The notes: generated by a model not told the origin, from the letters alone. A DNA stretch of 64,000 nt from Candidatus Hydrogenedentota bacterium (GCA_016791475.1 JAEUWI010000004.1:62001-126000); one strand, 5' to 3'; shown: positions 54,521 to 63,914, numbered from the stretch's first letter. Numbers and translations: made by a program.

Positions 54521-55096
54521 ATGACCGATGCTCCCTTTGCCGCTGAAGTGGCACGGGTCGCCGCCGCGCTGGCGGGCGACGAGCGTGCCTACATGGCCAT
54601 TGTGGAAGAGCATCAGCCCATGGTTGCAAAGCTCATGTGGCGATTTACCCGGGATCCGCTTAAGTTGGAAGAAATGGTCCACGACACTTTCGTCCAGACC
54701 TACCTGAGCCTCCCAAAGTACCGGGGTACAGGCCCGCTGGGCGGATGGATCCGCACCATTGCGGTGCGAACGGGTTACCGCCACTGGCGAGAGAAAGCGA
54801 AAGACAAAGACAAAGAGGTCCTGAACGAGCAGATAGCCCTGGAGCCCTGGCAGCAAAGCGATCAGGAGCTTCCGGAAGACAGCCCGGAAGCCGCCCATCG
54901 CGAACTCTACGATGCCCTGGCCCAGTTGCCGCCCCGAGACCGATTGGTGTTAACCTTGCTCTACTGGGAGAACTGTACCACCGATGAAGCCGCCAAACTC
55001 TCCGGATGGAGCGGCAGCATGGTGCGGGTTCAGGCCTTCCGCGCGCGCAAAAAGCTGAAGAAACTATTAGAGGCAAAAAAAAATGGAAACACTTAA
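54521..55096 (+). CDS. ECF-type RNA polymerase sigma factor
   Basis: 191 residues from ATG 54521 (a TTG 12 bases upstream is the alternative). Region 2 covers about 25-95 (LMWRFTRDPLKLEEMVHDTFVQTYLSLPKYRG); region 4 covers about 130-185 (LPPRDRLVLTLLYWENCTTDEAAKLSGWSGSMVRVQAFRARKKLKKL). No clear ribosome-binding site. It overlaps the next gene by 14 bases, which is typical of a sigma/anti-sigma pair. It may control the divergent dehydrogenase gene. Confidence 0.9.
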   Translation: MTDAPFAAEVARVAAALAGDERAYMAIVEEHQPMVAKLMWRFTRDPLKLEEMVHDTFVQTYLSLPKYRGTGPLGGWIRTIAVRTGYRHWREKAKDKDKEVLNEQIALEPWQQSDQELPEDSPEAAHRELYDALAQLPPRDRLVLTLLYWENCTTDEAAKLSGWSGSMVRVQAFRARKKLKKLLEAKKNGNT

Positions 55097-55343
55097 ACGC
55101 GTTGAAGAACTGGCCCGGCGCTCTCAAGGCGCCGCCGTGCCCCAGGTCGACGTTCAGGCCCGGGTCCGCGCAACCCTGCGCGGCATGGCCCCCGAACCCG
55201 CCGCACTCTTCGATACGCCGACCCTCGCCTTCGCCGGCCTCTCCCTGGCCATCATGGCCATGATGTTCTCCCTCTCCCTGCCCGCTATCAGCGCACTACG
55301 CGATCCCTGGGCCGCCTACATGAACACTCCCTGGAGCTTTTGA
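55083..55343 (+). CDS. Small single-pass membrane protein, probable anti-sigma factor
   Basis: 86 residues. A cytoplasmic-looking N-terminal half (about 45 residues, METLKRVEELARRSQ), one membrane segment near 46-70 and a short outer tail. Its start lies within the sigma gene end and its stop TGA overlaps the next ATG, so all three are coupled. The size and layout match CnrY-type anti-sigma factors, but no sequence family is recognised. Confidence 0.6.
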   Translation: METLKRVEELARRSQGAAVPQVDVQARVRATLRGMAPEPAALFDTPTLAFAGLSLAIMAMMFSLSLPAISALRDPWAAYMNTPWSF

Positions 55344-55813
55344 TGTTCGGTTGCTGCAATAACCGGCCCGCGCGCCCCGCCCTTCGACTGCTCTTCAAAC
55401 TGGCGGTCCTGGTATTGATCTTTTCCGCGGGAGGCGTCTCCGGATTCCTCTATGGCATCAACTTCTCCTTCCGCGAAATGCGCTTCCACGCCGAGCACAT
55501 GGACGAACTCCCGGATCACGCCATTCCACGAATGGCCGAAGACCTCGCCCTGACCCCGGAGCAGCTCCCCGAATTCGAACGCATCTTCCGAAAATACCAC
55601 ACCGACATCGCCACCGCCGAAGGCCAGAACGCCGTCAAAGTCCACGAACTCTTCTACGAAATGGGCAAAGAAATCCTCCCCCTCCTCAACGAAACCCAGG
55701 CCGCCGAATTCCGCGAGCTCCACCGCAAGATCTGCACCGTCTTCCTTCCGCCCATCCCCATGTACCTCAAAGTCGACGGCAAGTCCCCGCACCATCCGTG
55801 TGAGGATTTATAG
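55343..55813 (+). CDS. Membrane-anchored periplasmic sensor of Spy/CnrX-like type
   Basis: 156 residues from ATG 55343 (TGATG overlap). Membrane segment about 15-38 with a short Cys-rich lead (GCCNN), then a helical periplasmic part with MRFHAEHMDELPDHAIPRM near residues 48-66 and LALTPEQLPEFERIFRKYHTDI, resembling the Spy/CpxP and CnrX helical sensors. The His and Met residues could bind a metal ion. The order sigma, small membrane protein, sensor recalls CnrYXH. Confidence 0.6.
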   Translation: MFGCCNNRPARPALRLLFKLAVLVLIFSAGGVSGFLYGINFSFREMRFHAEHMDELPDHAIPRMAEDLALTPEQLPEFERIFRKYHTDIATAEGQNAVKVHELFYEMGKEILPLLNETQAAEFRELHRKICTVFLPPIPMYLKVDGKSPHHPCEDL

Positions 55814-55825
55814 GGCAATGTGCCA

Positions 55826-57277
55826 TTAACGAGTCGGTCGCGGCTCGCCGGATGCCACAGCGCGGCCAACCTCCGTCAGTCGGTACTTTTGCATGCGGCT
55901 GTTTGGTTTCTCCGGAATGGTCATCTCAATCAAGCCCGCATTCAGGGCGGGTTGCAAGTAGTCGCGGCTGAAATGCATCCGGTCACGGAGCCCAACCAGA
56001 CGCATCAATTCGCTTCGCGATTGCTCCCCCCGATGCCGCGAAATTAGCTTCCCCACTTGCGGGGTAACTTGCGGGGTAACTTGCGGGGTAACTTGCGGGG
56101 TGACTTGCGGGGTGGGCACCGCGACCCGAAGGGGCTCTGCCAGATGAACGATGACACGCATGCCCATTGCACCCTCGATAATCTCCGGCGCGGCAAGTCC
56201 AAGCGACTCCGCCTCATCAAACATGCGCCGGACGCCGCTGCCCCATTGCTCAATGAGACCCAACTCGCGAAACACACGACCAACAACACGGTTGCGAAGC
56301 TTGGAAACACCTTGGCGGACATCGTCGAGGGTGAGGCCGGGAAGCAGCATGCCGGGATTGTCCACCTCAATTCGATCATCGTAAATGGCAAGCCGCAAGG
56401 GCGAGCCCGCCTGGGAGTAGTCTGCATGCACGACAGCATTGATGATCGCTTCCCGAAGAATTCCCTGCGGAATGCTCCAGACGTCCTTGCGGCGGACCCC
56501 GGAAAGATCTGCCCCGCGCAACGAATGCTTTCGCGTGAATTCCATGGCGTGCTCAATAGCACTCGGAAGATGATCGTGGATTTCCGTATGATCCAGAATC
56601 ACATTCTTCGTTTTTCCCTCAAACCTCCCGCATTGTATCCATGCATCGGGAAATTGCACGTCCCTGTTTTTTCCGAAGAGCAATACGCCCCCCGTGGTGG
56701 GAACCAATCGCCCCTGCGAGCGAACTAGGAGCCGAAGCGTTAGCAACGCCTGCTCGTCCAGTTTTCGAAGCCCGCTAAATGCCTTGTTCGCCGCATCAAG
56801 ATCGATCGCGTCCGCGTCCAACGACTCCATGGGCGATTCATCGAAACCCGCGCCGGAGGCACTACGCCTTAACTCTTCCACCAACGCAATGTCGGCTCTT
56901 CGATTTGTCGAACCCAGTCGAACGTAGACGCCCTCGGCCCCTTCACTTTTCAAGCGATGAGGGCGGCTGCCGCTGGGGTAGACTTCTATAGCAAGCAGGG
57001 TTCGACCTTCAATGGGAATTAGCTCAACGTTGGGAACCAGGCGTGGCTCAATTCCGTCGGCGATCAAACTGCAAATTCGTTCTTCCTCATCCAATGGCTC
57101 GGATACGCCGTAAACAGTCCTGCACTTGTCATCCACGCCCACAACGAGCATGCCGCCCGCCGAGTTCGCGAATGCCACCAAGGTCTTGAGAATGTTCTTG
57201 CTGGAAGTCAGCTCGCGCTTGAATTCGAGTGTCTTTCCTTCAGGCCATTGGATAAGTTCTTCGATGGGAATAGTCAT
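55826..57277 (-). CDS. AlbA_2-domain transcriptional regulator (ATP-binding-like)
   Basis: 483 residues. N-terminal AlbA_2/Schlafen-like domain (about 1-130): EGKTLEFKRELTSSKNILKTLVAFANSAGGMLVVGVDD. The middle part resembles the HATPase_c_4 domain of these regulators (REAIINAVVHADYS near 285, DNPGMLLPGL, VGRVFRELGLIEQWGSGVRRM). A TPQV tandem stretch (residues about 395-412) and a C-terminal winged helix follow. Such proteins are putative DNA-binding regulators linked to stress or mobile DNA; target unknown. Confidence 0.85.
   Translation of the reverse strand: MTIPIEELIQWPEGKTLEFKRELTSSKNILKTLVAFANSAGGMLVVGVDDKCRTVYGVSEPLDEEERICSLIADGIEPRLVPNVELIPIEGRTLLAIEVYPSGSRPHRLKSEGAEGVYVRLGSTNRRADIALVEELRRSASGAGFDESPMESLDADAIDLDAANKAFSGLRKLDEQALLTLRLLVRSQGRLVPTTGGVLLFGKNRDVQFPDAWIQCGRFEGKTKNVILDHTEIHDHLPSAIEHAMEFTRKHSLRGADLSGVRRKDVWSIPQGILREAIINAVVHADYSQAGSPLRLAIYDDRIEVDNPGMLLPGLTLDDVRQGVSKLRNRVVGRVFRELGLIEQWGSGVRRMFDEAESLGLAAPEIIEGAMGMRVIVHLAEPLRVAVPTPQVTPQVTPQVTPQVTPQVGKLISRHRGEQSRSELMRLVGLRDRMHFSRDYLQPALNAGLIEMTIPEKPNSRMQKYRLTEVGRAVASGEPRPTR
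56055..56114 (-). repeat. Five tandem 12-bp repeats inside the AlbA_2 gene
   Basis: ACTTGCGGGGTA occurs three times, followed by two copies of ACTTGCGGGGTG. Each unit codes TPQV, giving a flexible linker of TPQV repeats. As the unit is four codons, copy number can change without frameshift. Confidence 0.85.
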
Positions 57278-57528
57278 ACTGCGGGCGTTCCCCGGCGATT
57301 AAATATGCAGTCCAAGCAAAAGCTGCGATACATGCTGGATGGGGGCGTCCCTCCGTGCAGAAGGCAACGCCCCCTTTATTGTACGCCATTCTTCCGCAAT
57401 TTAGAATCTCGCCAATCTGGCAACACAGCCTTCTTCTCCCGCCCATTGATTCCGCCGTCGCCGCGCGCCGACACCCAGACGGACGCCGGTCGCGTTCGAC
57501 CGACGACCGGCTGACCGTTCCCGAATTG

Positions 57529-58128
57529 TCAGGCGCGTTCAGACGCCCCCTCCGGCGGGCCCGCCGAGGCGGGGCGGTTTTCTTTCGCCTGTCGTCGCTT
57601 CTCAAGCGCGGCATTCAAAAGCCATAGCTTCTTCTTCCGGTCGGGCACAAATCTCCGTTCCAGGATCGACTTGATTGTTTCGCCGGACTCTAACTGGATC
57701 TCGGGGTCCGCTCCCGCCGCAATCAACAACGCAAAGGTCTCGTAGCTGCAATACTCTGCGGCCCGAACCAGTGGTGCTTCCGACCCGTCATAGACCCTCG
57801 GATTGGGAATCGCACCGTAGGCAAGGAGCAAAGCGACCATATCGAACTGATCCCCATCGGGCGGCCCGAAGAGCCAATCGCCAAACACGGCATACTGCAG
57901 CAACGTTCCGTCCGGACCTTTTTCCACTTCAGGATTACCACCGCCCTTCAAGAACGGTTCAACTATATCCGTTCGCCCTTCGGCCACGGCCATAAAATAC
58001 TGGTCGTCGTTTACCAGGCTGGCGAAGAAGAAGGGAACTATGCGGGGCACCACCTGCATGGAAATATAGATCCAGAGGGTCAAGGAAGACACCACCAAAA
58101 ACACATAACGCCTTTTCGATATGGTCAT
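57529..58128 (-). CDS. Membrane-anchored ankyrin-repeat-like protein
   Basis: 199 residues from ATG 58128, after GGGAG. An N-terminal membrane segment (residues about 7-32), then ankyrin-like helices: FMAVAEGRTDIVEPFLKGGGNPEVE, LLQYAVFGDW, MVALLLAYGAIPNPRV, LVRAAEYCSYETFALLIAAGADPEIQLESGETIKSIL. Probably anchored to the membrane and binding a protein. The C-terminal tail is low-complexity and basic. Neighbours do not indicate a partner. Confidence 0.72.
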   Translation of the reverse strand: MTISKRRYVFLVVSSLTLWIYISMQVVPRIVPFFFASLVNDDQYFMAVAEGRTDIVEPFLKGGGNPEVEKGPDGTLLQYAVFGDWLFGPPDGDQFDMVALLLAYGAIPNPRVYDGSEAPLVRAAEYCSYETFALLIAAGADPEIQLESGETIKSILERRFVPDRKKKLWLLNAALEKRRQAKENRPASAGPPEGASERA

Positions 58129-58450
58129 AGACAAGCTCCCTTTGTGTCCTGGTCGGGTACGTACCAAATAGTACCACGGCCCCGCCTTCGGCGTGACCAC
58201 CCAAGTACTTCAAATCAAATCGCCTTTATAGGTTTACCTCGCCTGTAACGATACGATTCATTCTGCCTTTCCCATTGATTCCGCCGCGCACAGGCGCTAG
58301 AATGGCCCCAAACGGATAGCGGTCTCACTCGGCCGACTACCTGCTGATGGTTTCGGGTTCCGCATCGCCGGAGAGAGCCCCGGACATCACCTTCCCCGGG
58401 GATGCCCGCAATGCGGAGCCCATTGGACATGCCAAGCATGGAGATGACCA
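58129..58450. other. Intergenic region before the oxidoreductase gene
   Basis: 322 bases between divergent genes with promoters of both. Short palindromes such as GGTACGTACC occur but nothing stands out, and no gene is seen. Confidence 0.4.
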
Positions 58451-59725
58451 ATGAAGCATCCCTCGTCCCCCCTGCGCCCATCCCGGCGCGGATTCCTTCG
58501 AACGTCGGCCGCCACTCTCGGCGGCCTGGCGGCCTTCCCCAACCTCATGCTCCGGGCTCCCCATGCCCATGGCGCCGCCACGAACCGCCTCGGTATCGGC
58601 GTCATCGGCCTCGGTGGCCGCGGACTCCGCGTCATGCAGGCCTTCCTCGAACAGCCTGACACTCAGGTTGTGGCCGTGTGCGACTGCTACGCCGAAAAGC
58701 GCAAGCAGGGTATGGCCCAGGTTAATACGTTTTACGGCAATCAAGACTGCGCCGAATACATCGACTTTCGCGATCTTCTGGCCCGACCCGACATCGACGC
58801 CGTGCTCATCGCCACCGGCGACAACTGGCACTCCGGCATCTCCCTCATGGCCGCCCGCGCCGGCAAAGACATCTACTGCGAGAAACCCCTCAGCGTGACC
58901 ATCGCGGAATCCCGCGCCGTCGCCGACACCATGCCCCGACTGGGCCGCATTTTCCAGTGCGGCACGCAGCGCCGCAGCATCGGCAACTTCCGCTTTGCGG
59001 TCGATCTCGCCCGCAGCGGCAAACTGGGCAACCTGACGGAGCTGCACGCCGAAGAAGCCCCCGGCATGAAAATACTCAAGACCACCGTGCTACCGGAAGA
59101 GCCCGAACCGCCCCGGGAAGTCTTCGACTGGGATATGTGGCTCGGACCGTCACTGTGGCGCCCCTACAACCACGAATACCCCACGCGCGGATTCTGGAGC
59201 GATCACGTGGACTGGAGCGGCGCCTCCATCACCGAGTGGGGCAGCCACACGGTCGATCTCTGCCAGTGGGCCAACAATTCCGACGATACCGGCCCGGTGG
59301 AATACTGGCAGGAAGGCGATCGCTGGGTAAGCAAGTACAAGAACGGCACCAAGCTGATTCTGCGCAACGGCCTGCGCTTTGGCTCCTGCCCGGTTCGCTT
59401 CGAAGGCGATGAAGGCTGGGTGGAGACCGGTGACTCGGGCGAAATCGACGCCTATCCGAAGTCGCTTCTGGGCAACCGCGGCTTCGAAGGCGGCTACCCG
59501 CCGGAAAACCACGTGCGCGCCTTCCTGGACAGCGTCGTTTCGCGTCAGCAGTGTGTCGCCACCGCCGAAGTGGCCCACCGTTCCATCTCCGCATGCCACG
59601 TGGCCAATATGGTCAAGCGCCTCGGTCGCCCCATGAAGTGGGATCCCATTACGGAAACCATCATCGACGATCCCGAAGCCAACCGTCTGGTGTCCCGTGC
59701 CTATCGCGAGCCCTGGTACCTCTAG
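58451..59725 (+). CDS. Tat-exported Gfo/Idh/MocA-family oxidoreductase
   Basis: 424 residues. A Tat signal with SRRGFLRTSAATLGG (residues 11-25) shows export in folded form with its cofactor. The Rossmann fold begins GIGVIGLGGRGLRVM near 50, with VCDCYAEKR, then the family signature EKPLSVTIAE near 138. The C-terminal catalytic domain includes WLGPSLWRPYNHEYP and WSGASITEWGSHTVD. Catalyses NAD(P)-dependent oxidation or reduction of a sugar-like substrate. GGAG precedes the ATG. Often near polymer-degrading genes in PVC-type genomes, as here. Confidence 0.92.
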   Translation: MKHPSSPLRPSRRGFLRTSAATLGGLAAFPNLMLRAPHAHGAATNRLGIGVIGLGGRGLRVMQAFLEQPDTQVVAVCDCYAEKRKQGMAQVNTFYGNQDCAEYIDFRDLLARPDIDAVLIATGDNWHSGISLMAARAGKDIYCEKPLSVTIAESRAVADTMPRLGRIFQCGTQRRSIGNFRFAVDLARSGKLGNLTELHAEEAPGMKILKTTVLPEEPEPPREVFDWDMWLGPSLWRPYNHEYPTRGFWSDHVDWSGASITEWGSHTVDLCQWANNSDDTGPVEYWQEGDRWVSKYKNGTKLILRNGLRFGSCPVRFEGDEGWVETGDSGEIDAYPKSLLGNRGFEGGYPPENHVRAFLDSVVSRQQCVATAEVAHRSISACHVANMVKRLGRPMKWDPITETIIDDPEANRLVSRAYREPWYL

Positions 59726-59768
59726 AATTCAGCGCCGCATCCGCATAGTCCGGGGCGGCAGCAGAAAG

Positions 59769-61712
59769 ATGATGATCATGCATTTTGCATTGCGCTATAG
59801 ATCCGCCGTCTGGGCCGCCGGCCTCGTAACGGCCTCCCTACTGACCGTCACCGTGCGGGCCCAGGTCATCCCCATCCCCGCCGAGGATCAGAGCATCGCC
59901 ACCCTTCAGTCCGAAGCGGACTACATCACCCACCTCGAAGCCTTTCGCGCCCTGCGCCAGAACGGCACCGAGAAATCCATTCCGGCCATTGCCAAGTACC
60001 TGCACGACGTGAAAAAGTCTCACCTCGCGCGCTACGCGCTGGAAGACATGCCCTATCCCGAAGCCGGAGCCGCCCTGCGCGCCGCCCTCGAAGGGGCAAC
60101 ACCGGAAACACTGCCGGGGATCATCGCCACGCTCGGCGTTCGCCGCGACGCCGAGGCCGTCTCCGCATTGACGCCCCTGCTGGCCGATGGGCACGTCGAA
60201 ACTTCGGCCGCCGCCGCGAGCGCGCTGGGTCGCATCGCTTCGGCGGAGGCCGTCGCCGTGCTGACCACCGCCTACACGGCCGCCACCGACGAGGCCCAGA
60301 AAGCCCGCCTGGCCGAAGGACTCCTCGCCGCAGCGGAGCAATTCATGAAAGATGGCAAAGGCACCGAAGCCGCCGCTATCTATCGCCCCCTGCGCAAGAA
60401 GGGCAACCCGGAATTCGTTCGCGAAGCCGCCTTCATGGGCCTCGCCCTCGCGCTGCCGGAGAAGGCCCCGGATCGGGTGCTGAAGAACATCGTTGGCGAA
60501 GATCCGCTCTATCGCAACCTGGCCCGTGAAGTGGTCGCCGAGACCGAAGGGGCCGCTGCGACGGCCCGTTATGTCGCAGCACTCCCCACGCTTCCGGAAG
60601 AGGCCCAGGCCAATCTGCTGGACGGCCTCGCACGCCGTGGCGACTGCACCGCGCGCGATGGCGTCGTGGCTGCGCTGGACAGCAGCTCTCCCGTCGTAAA
60701 GGCCGCGGCGGCAACGGCACTGGGTTCCCTCGGCAGCGAAGCCGACGTGCCCCTTCTCGCTCCACTGATGCTTTCGTCGGACGAGGCTCTGGCCACCGCC
60801 GCGCGCAACAGCCTCATCCGCCTGCAGGGTGATGCCATCAACCCCACCATCGTGAAAACCCTCCAGGCCTCCGACGCCCCGACGCGTGCGAAACTGCTGG
60901 AGCTCCTCTCGGTCCGCATTGCGCCGGAAGCCGTTCCCCAGGCCACGGGACTGCTCGGCGACGCCGCGGGCGAAGTTCGACTGGCAGCCCTCGAAGTGCT
61001 GCTGCAACAGGGTTCCGTGGCCGAAATGCCCGCCCTGCTTGACGTCATGAAGTCGTCTAAAGTTGCCGACGAACAATCCCTGGCCGCGCGCACCTTCAAC
61101 GCCATTGCGGGCCGTTCGGGTGACGAAGCCCTGCCGGTGATTCTAAAGAATCTCGACACCGCCGAGCCGCCGGTGAAGAAATCCCTCGTGGAAGCCCTCG
61201 GCAAAGTCGGTGGCGCCGCCGCGCTCCCCCCTGTCGTCGCGTTGCTTAAGGACGCCGATCCCGCCATGCAAAAGACCGCTCTCGGCGTCCTCGCCGACTG
61301 GCCCACCGCCGATGCCCTCGGCCAGTTGCTCGAACTGGCTAAGTCCGATGACGCAGCGTTGCATGACGCGGGCCTGCGGGGCTATACCCGCCTCGCTCGG
61401 GCCGCCGCGGACAACGCCATGCTCGACACGGCCATGAGCCTCACGAGGTCAAAGGAAGAAAAATGGGTGGTCCTGTCCGCACTGGGCACGGTCCACTCCG
61501 GTCCCTCCCTTGATGCCCTGGCGAAACATCTGGACGACCCCGAAGTTCAGAAAGAGGCCGCCGCCGCGATACTCACCGTTTCCGAAGCCGTGAGCAAACA
61601 CAGCCCGGAAGCCAAAGTAATCGCCCGCAAGGCCGTTGAAAACGTGAAGGCCAAAGTGCCGGCAGAATCCGTGCAGAAACGCGCCAGCGACCTCCTGGCC
61701 AAGTTGCAGTAG
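59769..61712 (+). CDS. Exported HEAT-repeat protein
   Basis: 647 residues from ATG 59769, 43 bases after the oxidoreductase gene, so probably one operon. A signal peptide ends near VRAQ. The rest is tandem HEAT-type helical repeats of about 30 residues (for example AVSALTPLLADGHVETSAAAASALGRIASAEAVAVL, VPLLAPLMLSSDEALATAARNSLIRL, ALPPVVALLKDADPAMQKTALGVLADW). A scaffold that binds other proteins, perhaps the oxidoreductase; no catalytic motif. Confidence 0.82.
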   Translation: MMIMHFALRYRSAVWAAGLVTASLLTVTVRAQVIPIPAEDQSIATLQSEADYITHLEAFRALRQNGTEKSIPAIAKYLHDVKKSHLARYALEDMPYPEAGAALRAALEGATPETLPGIIATLGVRRDAEAVSALTPLLADGHVETSAAAASALGRIASAEAVAVLTTAYTAATDEAQKARLAEGLLAAAEQFMKDGKGTEAAAIYRPLRKKGNPEFVREAAFMGLALALPEKAPDRVLKNIVGEDPLYRNLAREVVAETEGAAATARYVAALPTLPEEAQANLLDGLARRGDCTARDGVVAALDSSSPVVKAAAATALGSLGSEADVPLLAPLMLSSDEALATAARNSLIRLQGDAINPTIVKTLQASDAPTRAKLLELLSVRIAPEAVPQATGLLGDAAGEVRLAALEVLLQQGSVAEMPALLDVMKSSKVADEQSLAARTFNAIAGRSGDEALPVILKNLDTAEPPVKKSLVEALGKVGGAAALPPVVALLKDADPAMQKTALGVLADWPTADALGQLLELAKSDDAALHDAGLRGYTRLARAAADNAMLDTAMSLTRSKEEKWVVLSALGTVHSGPSLDALAKHLDDPEVQKEAAAAILTVSEAVSKHSPEAKVIARKAVENVKAKVPAESVQKRASDLLAKLQ

Positions 61713-61726
61713 CACCACCCCACAAT

Positions 61727-61760
61727 CAAAACCGCCCGCGAGCACGCTCGCGGGCGGTTT
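61727..61760. terminator. Bidirectional intrinsic terminator
   Basis: A perfect 16-base stem, AAAACCGCCCGCGAGC at 61727-61742 with 61745-61760, with AC between and T/A tracts on both ends. It serves both the HEAT-repeat gene and the convergent sulfatase gene. Confidence 0.9.
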
Positions 61761-61780
61761 TCATTTCCGTTGCACTCGCG

Positions 61781-63346
61781 CTACTGCCGGCCATTTCCCC
61801 GAAACTGTTCCGCGGCCTCCGCCCACATCCCCGCAAGCCGCGCAGCCACTTCGGGTTGCTCCTCCGCCAGATTCTTCATCTCACTGCGGTCGACCGCAAG
61901 GTCATACAACGCCCACGCGGTTTCGTCCTCCCGCTTCACCACCTTCCAGTCCCCCGCCCGAAGCGCCCCGCGCCCTTCATGCAGCCACCAGAGCCAGGGG
62001 CGCTCCACGCTGTTGTCCCGCGAAAAACTCGACACCAGACTCCGCCCCGGTGCCTCGGGCGCCCCGGAAAAGACCGGCCTCGCCACGCCGGAAATTTCAA
62101 GGATCGTCGGAAAGATATCGATAAAATGACCGACCTGTTGCCGCACTTCACCACGCGCCGCGATACCCGCAGGCCAGTGGATAATCAGCGGGGAAGAAAT
62201 GCCGCCCTCGTTGGTCCAGATCTTGTGTAATCGAAAAGGCGTGTTGGCCAGACTGGAAAAGCCCGGACCCAGGCAGAGATAGGAGTCTGCAGAACCGGCT
62301 TCGGCGTGCGTGTCGTGCCCCTCGCCCCGAATTAGCTGCTCCGCACTTGCGCCATTGTCCGACATGAAGAGAACAACGGTGTTGTCATAAGCCCCCATCG
62401 CCTTCAGTTGCGCCAACACCCGCCCCAGCTCCCGGTCCATCCGATCAATCATGGCCGCATGGATAGCCATCTTTGTCGCCTGAAAGCGTCGTTGCTCATC
62501 CGTGAGGCTGTCCCAGGGCACGGCATGGGCCACTTCCTCGGGGCCAATCCGCGCGGCAAGTTCTTCGGCAGGCACGTTGTAAGGAGGGATGATGGCAGGG
62601 TCGAAGTCGGACAGGGGGCAATGAATAAGCCCCTGGTCGCTCAGCCGTTTCCAGCGCGCCTCTCGGAGCGCATCCCACCCCGCAAGGAAGCGGTCGCGAT
62701 AGCGCTCTATATCTTCCGGCAGGGCGTGAAGCGGAAAATGGGGCGCGGTAAAAGCAAGGTAATGAAGAAAAGGCTGGTCCGAATGATTCGCCGCGTGCTC
62801 CTTCAGAAAATCCACCGCGTAGTCCGCGATGACCCGGGTAGCATAGTAGCCACTATCCGGCGCTGGCTGGGGCAACGACACGCCGTCCAGAAAATGTACT
62901 TTGGGTGAGAACACCCGGTCCTGATCCTGGAGAGAATAGGAGCGATCAAATCCATTCGCCAGCGGCTCCCCGTCCAGGTGCCACTTTCCTGTATGGTAGC
63001 AACGGTATCCCGCCTCTTTCATTATGGTGGACAACAATGGCGCCCACGAAGGTCTGCCCCCGAGGTCCTCGTCCGAAAAAGCATCCCGCCGTACCTGCTG
63101 GGCATAGTAACCTGTCATCAACGCCGCCCGCGACGGCCAGCAGCGTCCCGTTGAATAGAACTGGGCATAACGAAGCCCCCCCTCCGCCAGCGAGTCCAGA
63201 TTCGGGGTCTCTATCTCGCCCCCGTAGCACCCCGCATCGGAATAGCCCATATCATCGGCGAGAACGATGAGGAAATTCGGGCGCGGATCAGCCCCTGCAT
63301 CCGGAAGAAGCCCGACGAAGCACAAAATCAGCAACAGGTAGCGCAT
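61781..63346 (-). CDS. Exported sulfatase (CWPSR type)
   Basis: 521 residues from ATG 63346, which follows AAAGGA. Sec-type signal MRYLLLILCFVGLLPDAGA. The sulfatase signature reads Cys69-Trp-Pro-Ser-Arg; LIVLADDMGYSDAGC and MSDNGASAEQL carry metal residues. Hydrolyses sulfate esters after formylglycine maturation. It differs from the other sulfatase of this window in signal type (Sec rather than Tat) and subfamily. Transcribed alone. Confidence 0.92.
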   Translation of the reverse strand: MRYLLLILCFVGLLPDAGADPRPNFLIVLADDMGYSDAGCYGGEIETPNLDSLAEGGLRYAQFYSTGRCWPSRAALMTGYYAQQVRRDAFSDEDLGGRPSWAPLLSTIMKEAGYRCYHTGKWHLDGEPLANGFDRSYSLQDQDRVFSPKVHFLDGVSLPQPAPDSGYYATRVIADYAVDFLKEHAANHSDQPFLHYLAFTAPHFPLHALPEDIERYRDRFLAGWDALREARWKRLSDQGLIHCPLSDFDPAIIPPYNVPAEELAARIGPEEVAHAVPWDSLTDEQRRFQATKMAIHAAMIDRMDRELGRVLAQLKAMGAYDNTVVLFMSDNGASAEQLIRGEGHDTHAEAGSADSYLCLGPGFSSLANTPFRLHKIWTNEGGISSPLIIHWPAGIAARGEVRQQVGHFIDIFPTILEISGVARPVFSGAPEAPGRSLVSSFSRDNSVERPWLWWLHEGRGALRAGDWKVVKREDETAWALYDLAVDRSEMKNLAEEQPEVAARLAGMWAEAAEQFRGNGRQ

Positions 63347-63914
63347 AGAAAGTCCTTTGAAGTAAGCCGGCACCGTATCACCGCGCAGGACCATAGACTA
63401 ACACGACAAGCCCCTGAATCGGATACGCCGCCAATGAGCGAAGGCACAATTTTTAACGTCCCAGGACAGACCGAAATTCGCGTCGATTCGCAGCCACCGA
63501 TTTCACTACCTTCCGCATCCGAAGAGCAAAGTAAAATGGCGGTTACGAACATTTAGTTTAGATGATCCATCAGGATTGAGCATACGCAACACGTTCTTTC
63601 CTCCACAGATGACCCCGCAGGTGTGCCACGCGATCCGCCTCCGGCGGTTCGTGTGCCCGTGGCGAAGTGTGCCTCAGATTTGGACCATAATTCGACCCGC
63701 CCTTGTGCCCCACACCGCCTTCTTGATGGTCGAAGCGGGCTCAAGGAATTTTGACGGACGAACAAGCCGCACGGTCGTGGAGCGCTCCAAAGCCTGAGGT
63801 ATCGGAACTCAACGCACACGAATCGGCGTTGCCGAATCGCGTGGCACCTCCGTAGTGATCCTGAATATCTGAATGCCCACCCCGCACGTCTGTACTGGAT
63901 GAACCCGAAAAGCA
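63347..63914. other. Intergenic region with a REPIN-like inverted element
   Basis: 568 bases without a supported gene. It contains the inverted 34-base arms described separately (63623-63656 and 63814-63847). Reading frames through it on both strands lack family character. Confidence 0.6.
63623..63847. repeat. REPIN-like element with 34-base inverted arms
   Basis: Arms 63623-63656 and 63814-63847 are inverted copies. The first 12 bases (GTGCCACGCGAT) and last nine (TTCGTGTGC) are identical. The 13 bases between form a hairpin stem in each, CCGCC/GGCGG in the left and TCGGC/GCCGA in the right, so the stem is kept although the bases differ. Two inverted REP-like units with a 157-base interior match the REPIN arrangement. 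Confidence 0.75.
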
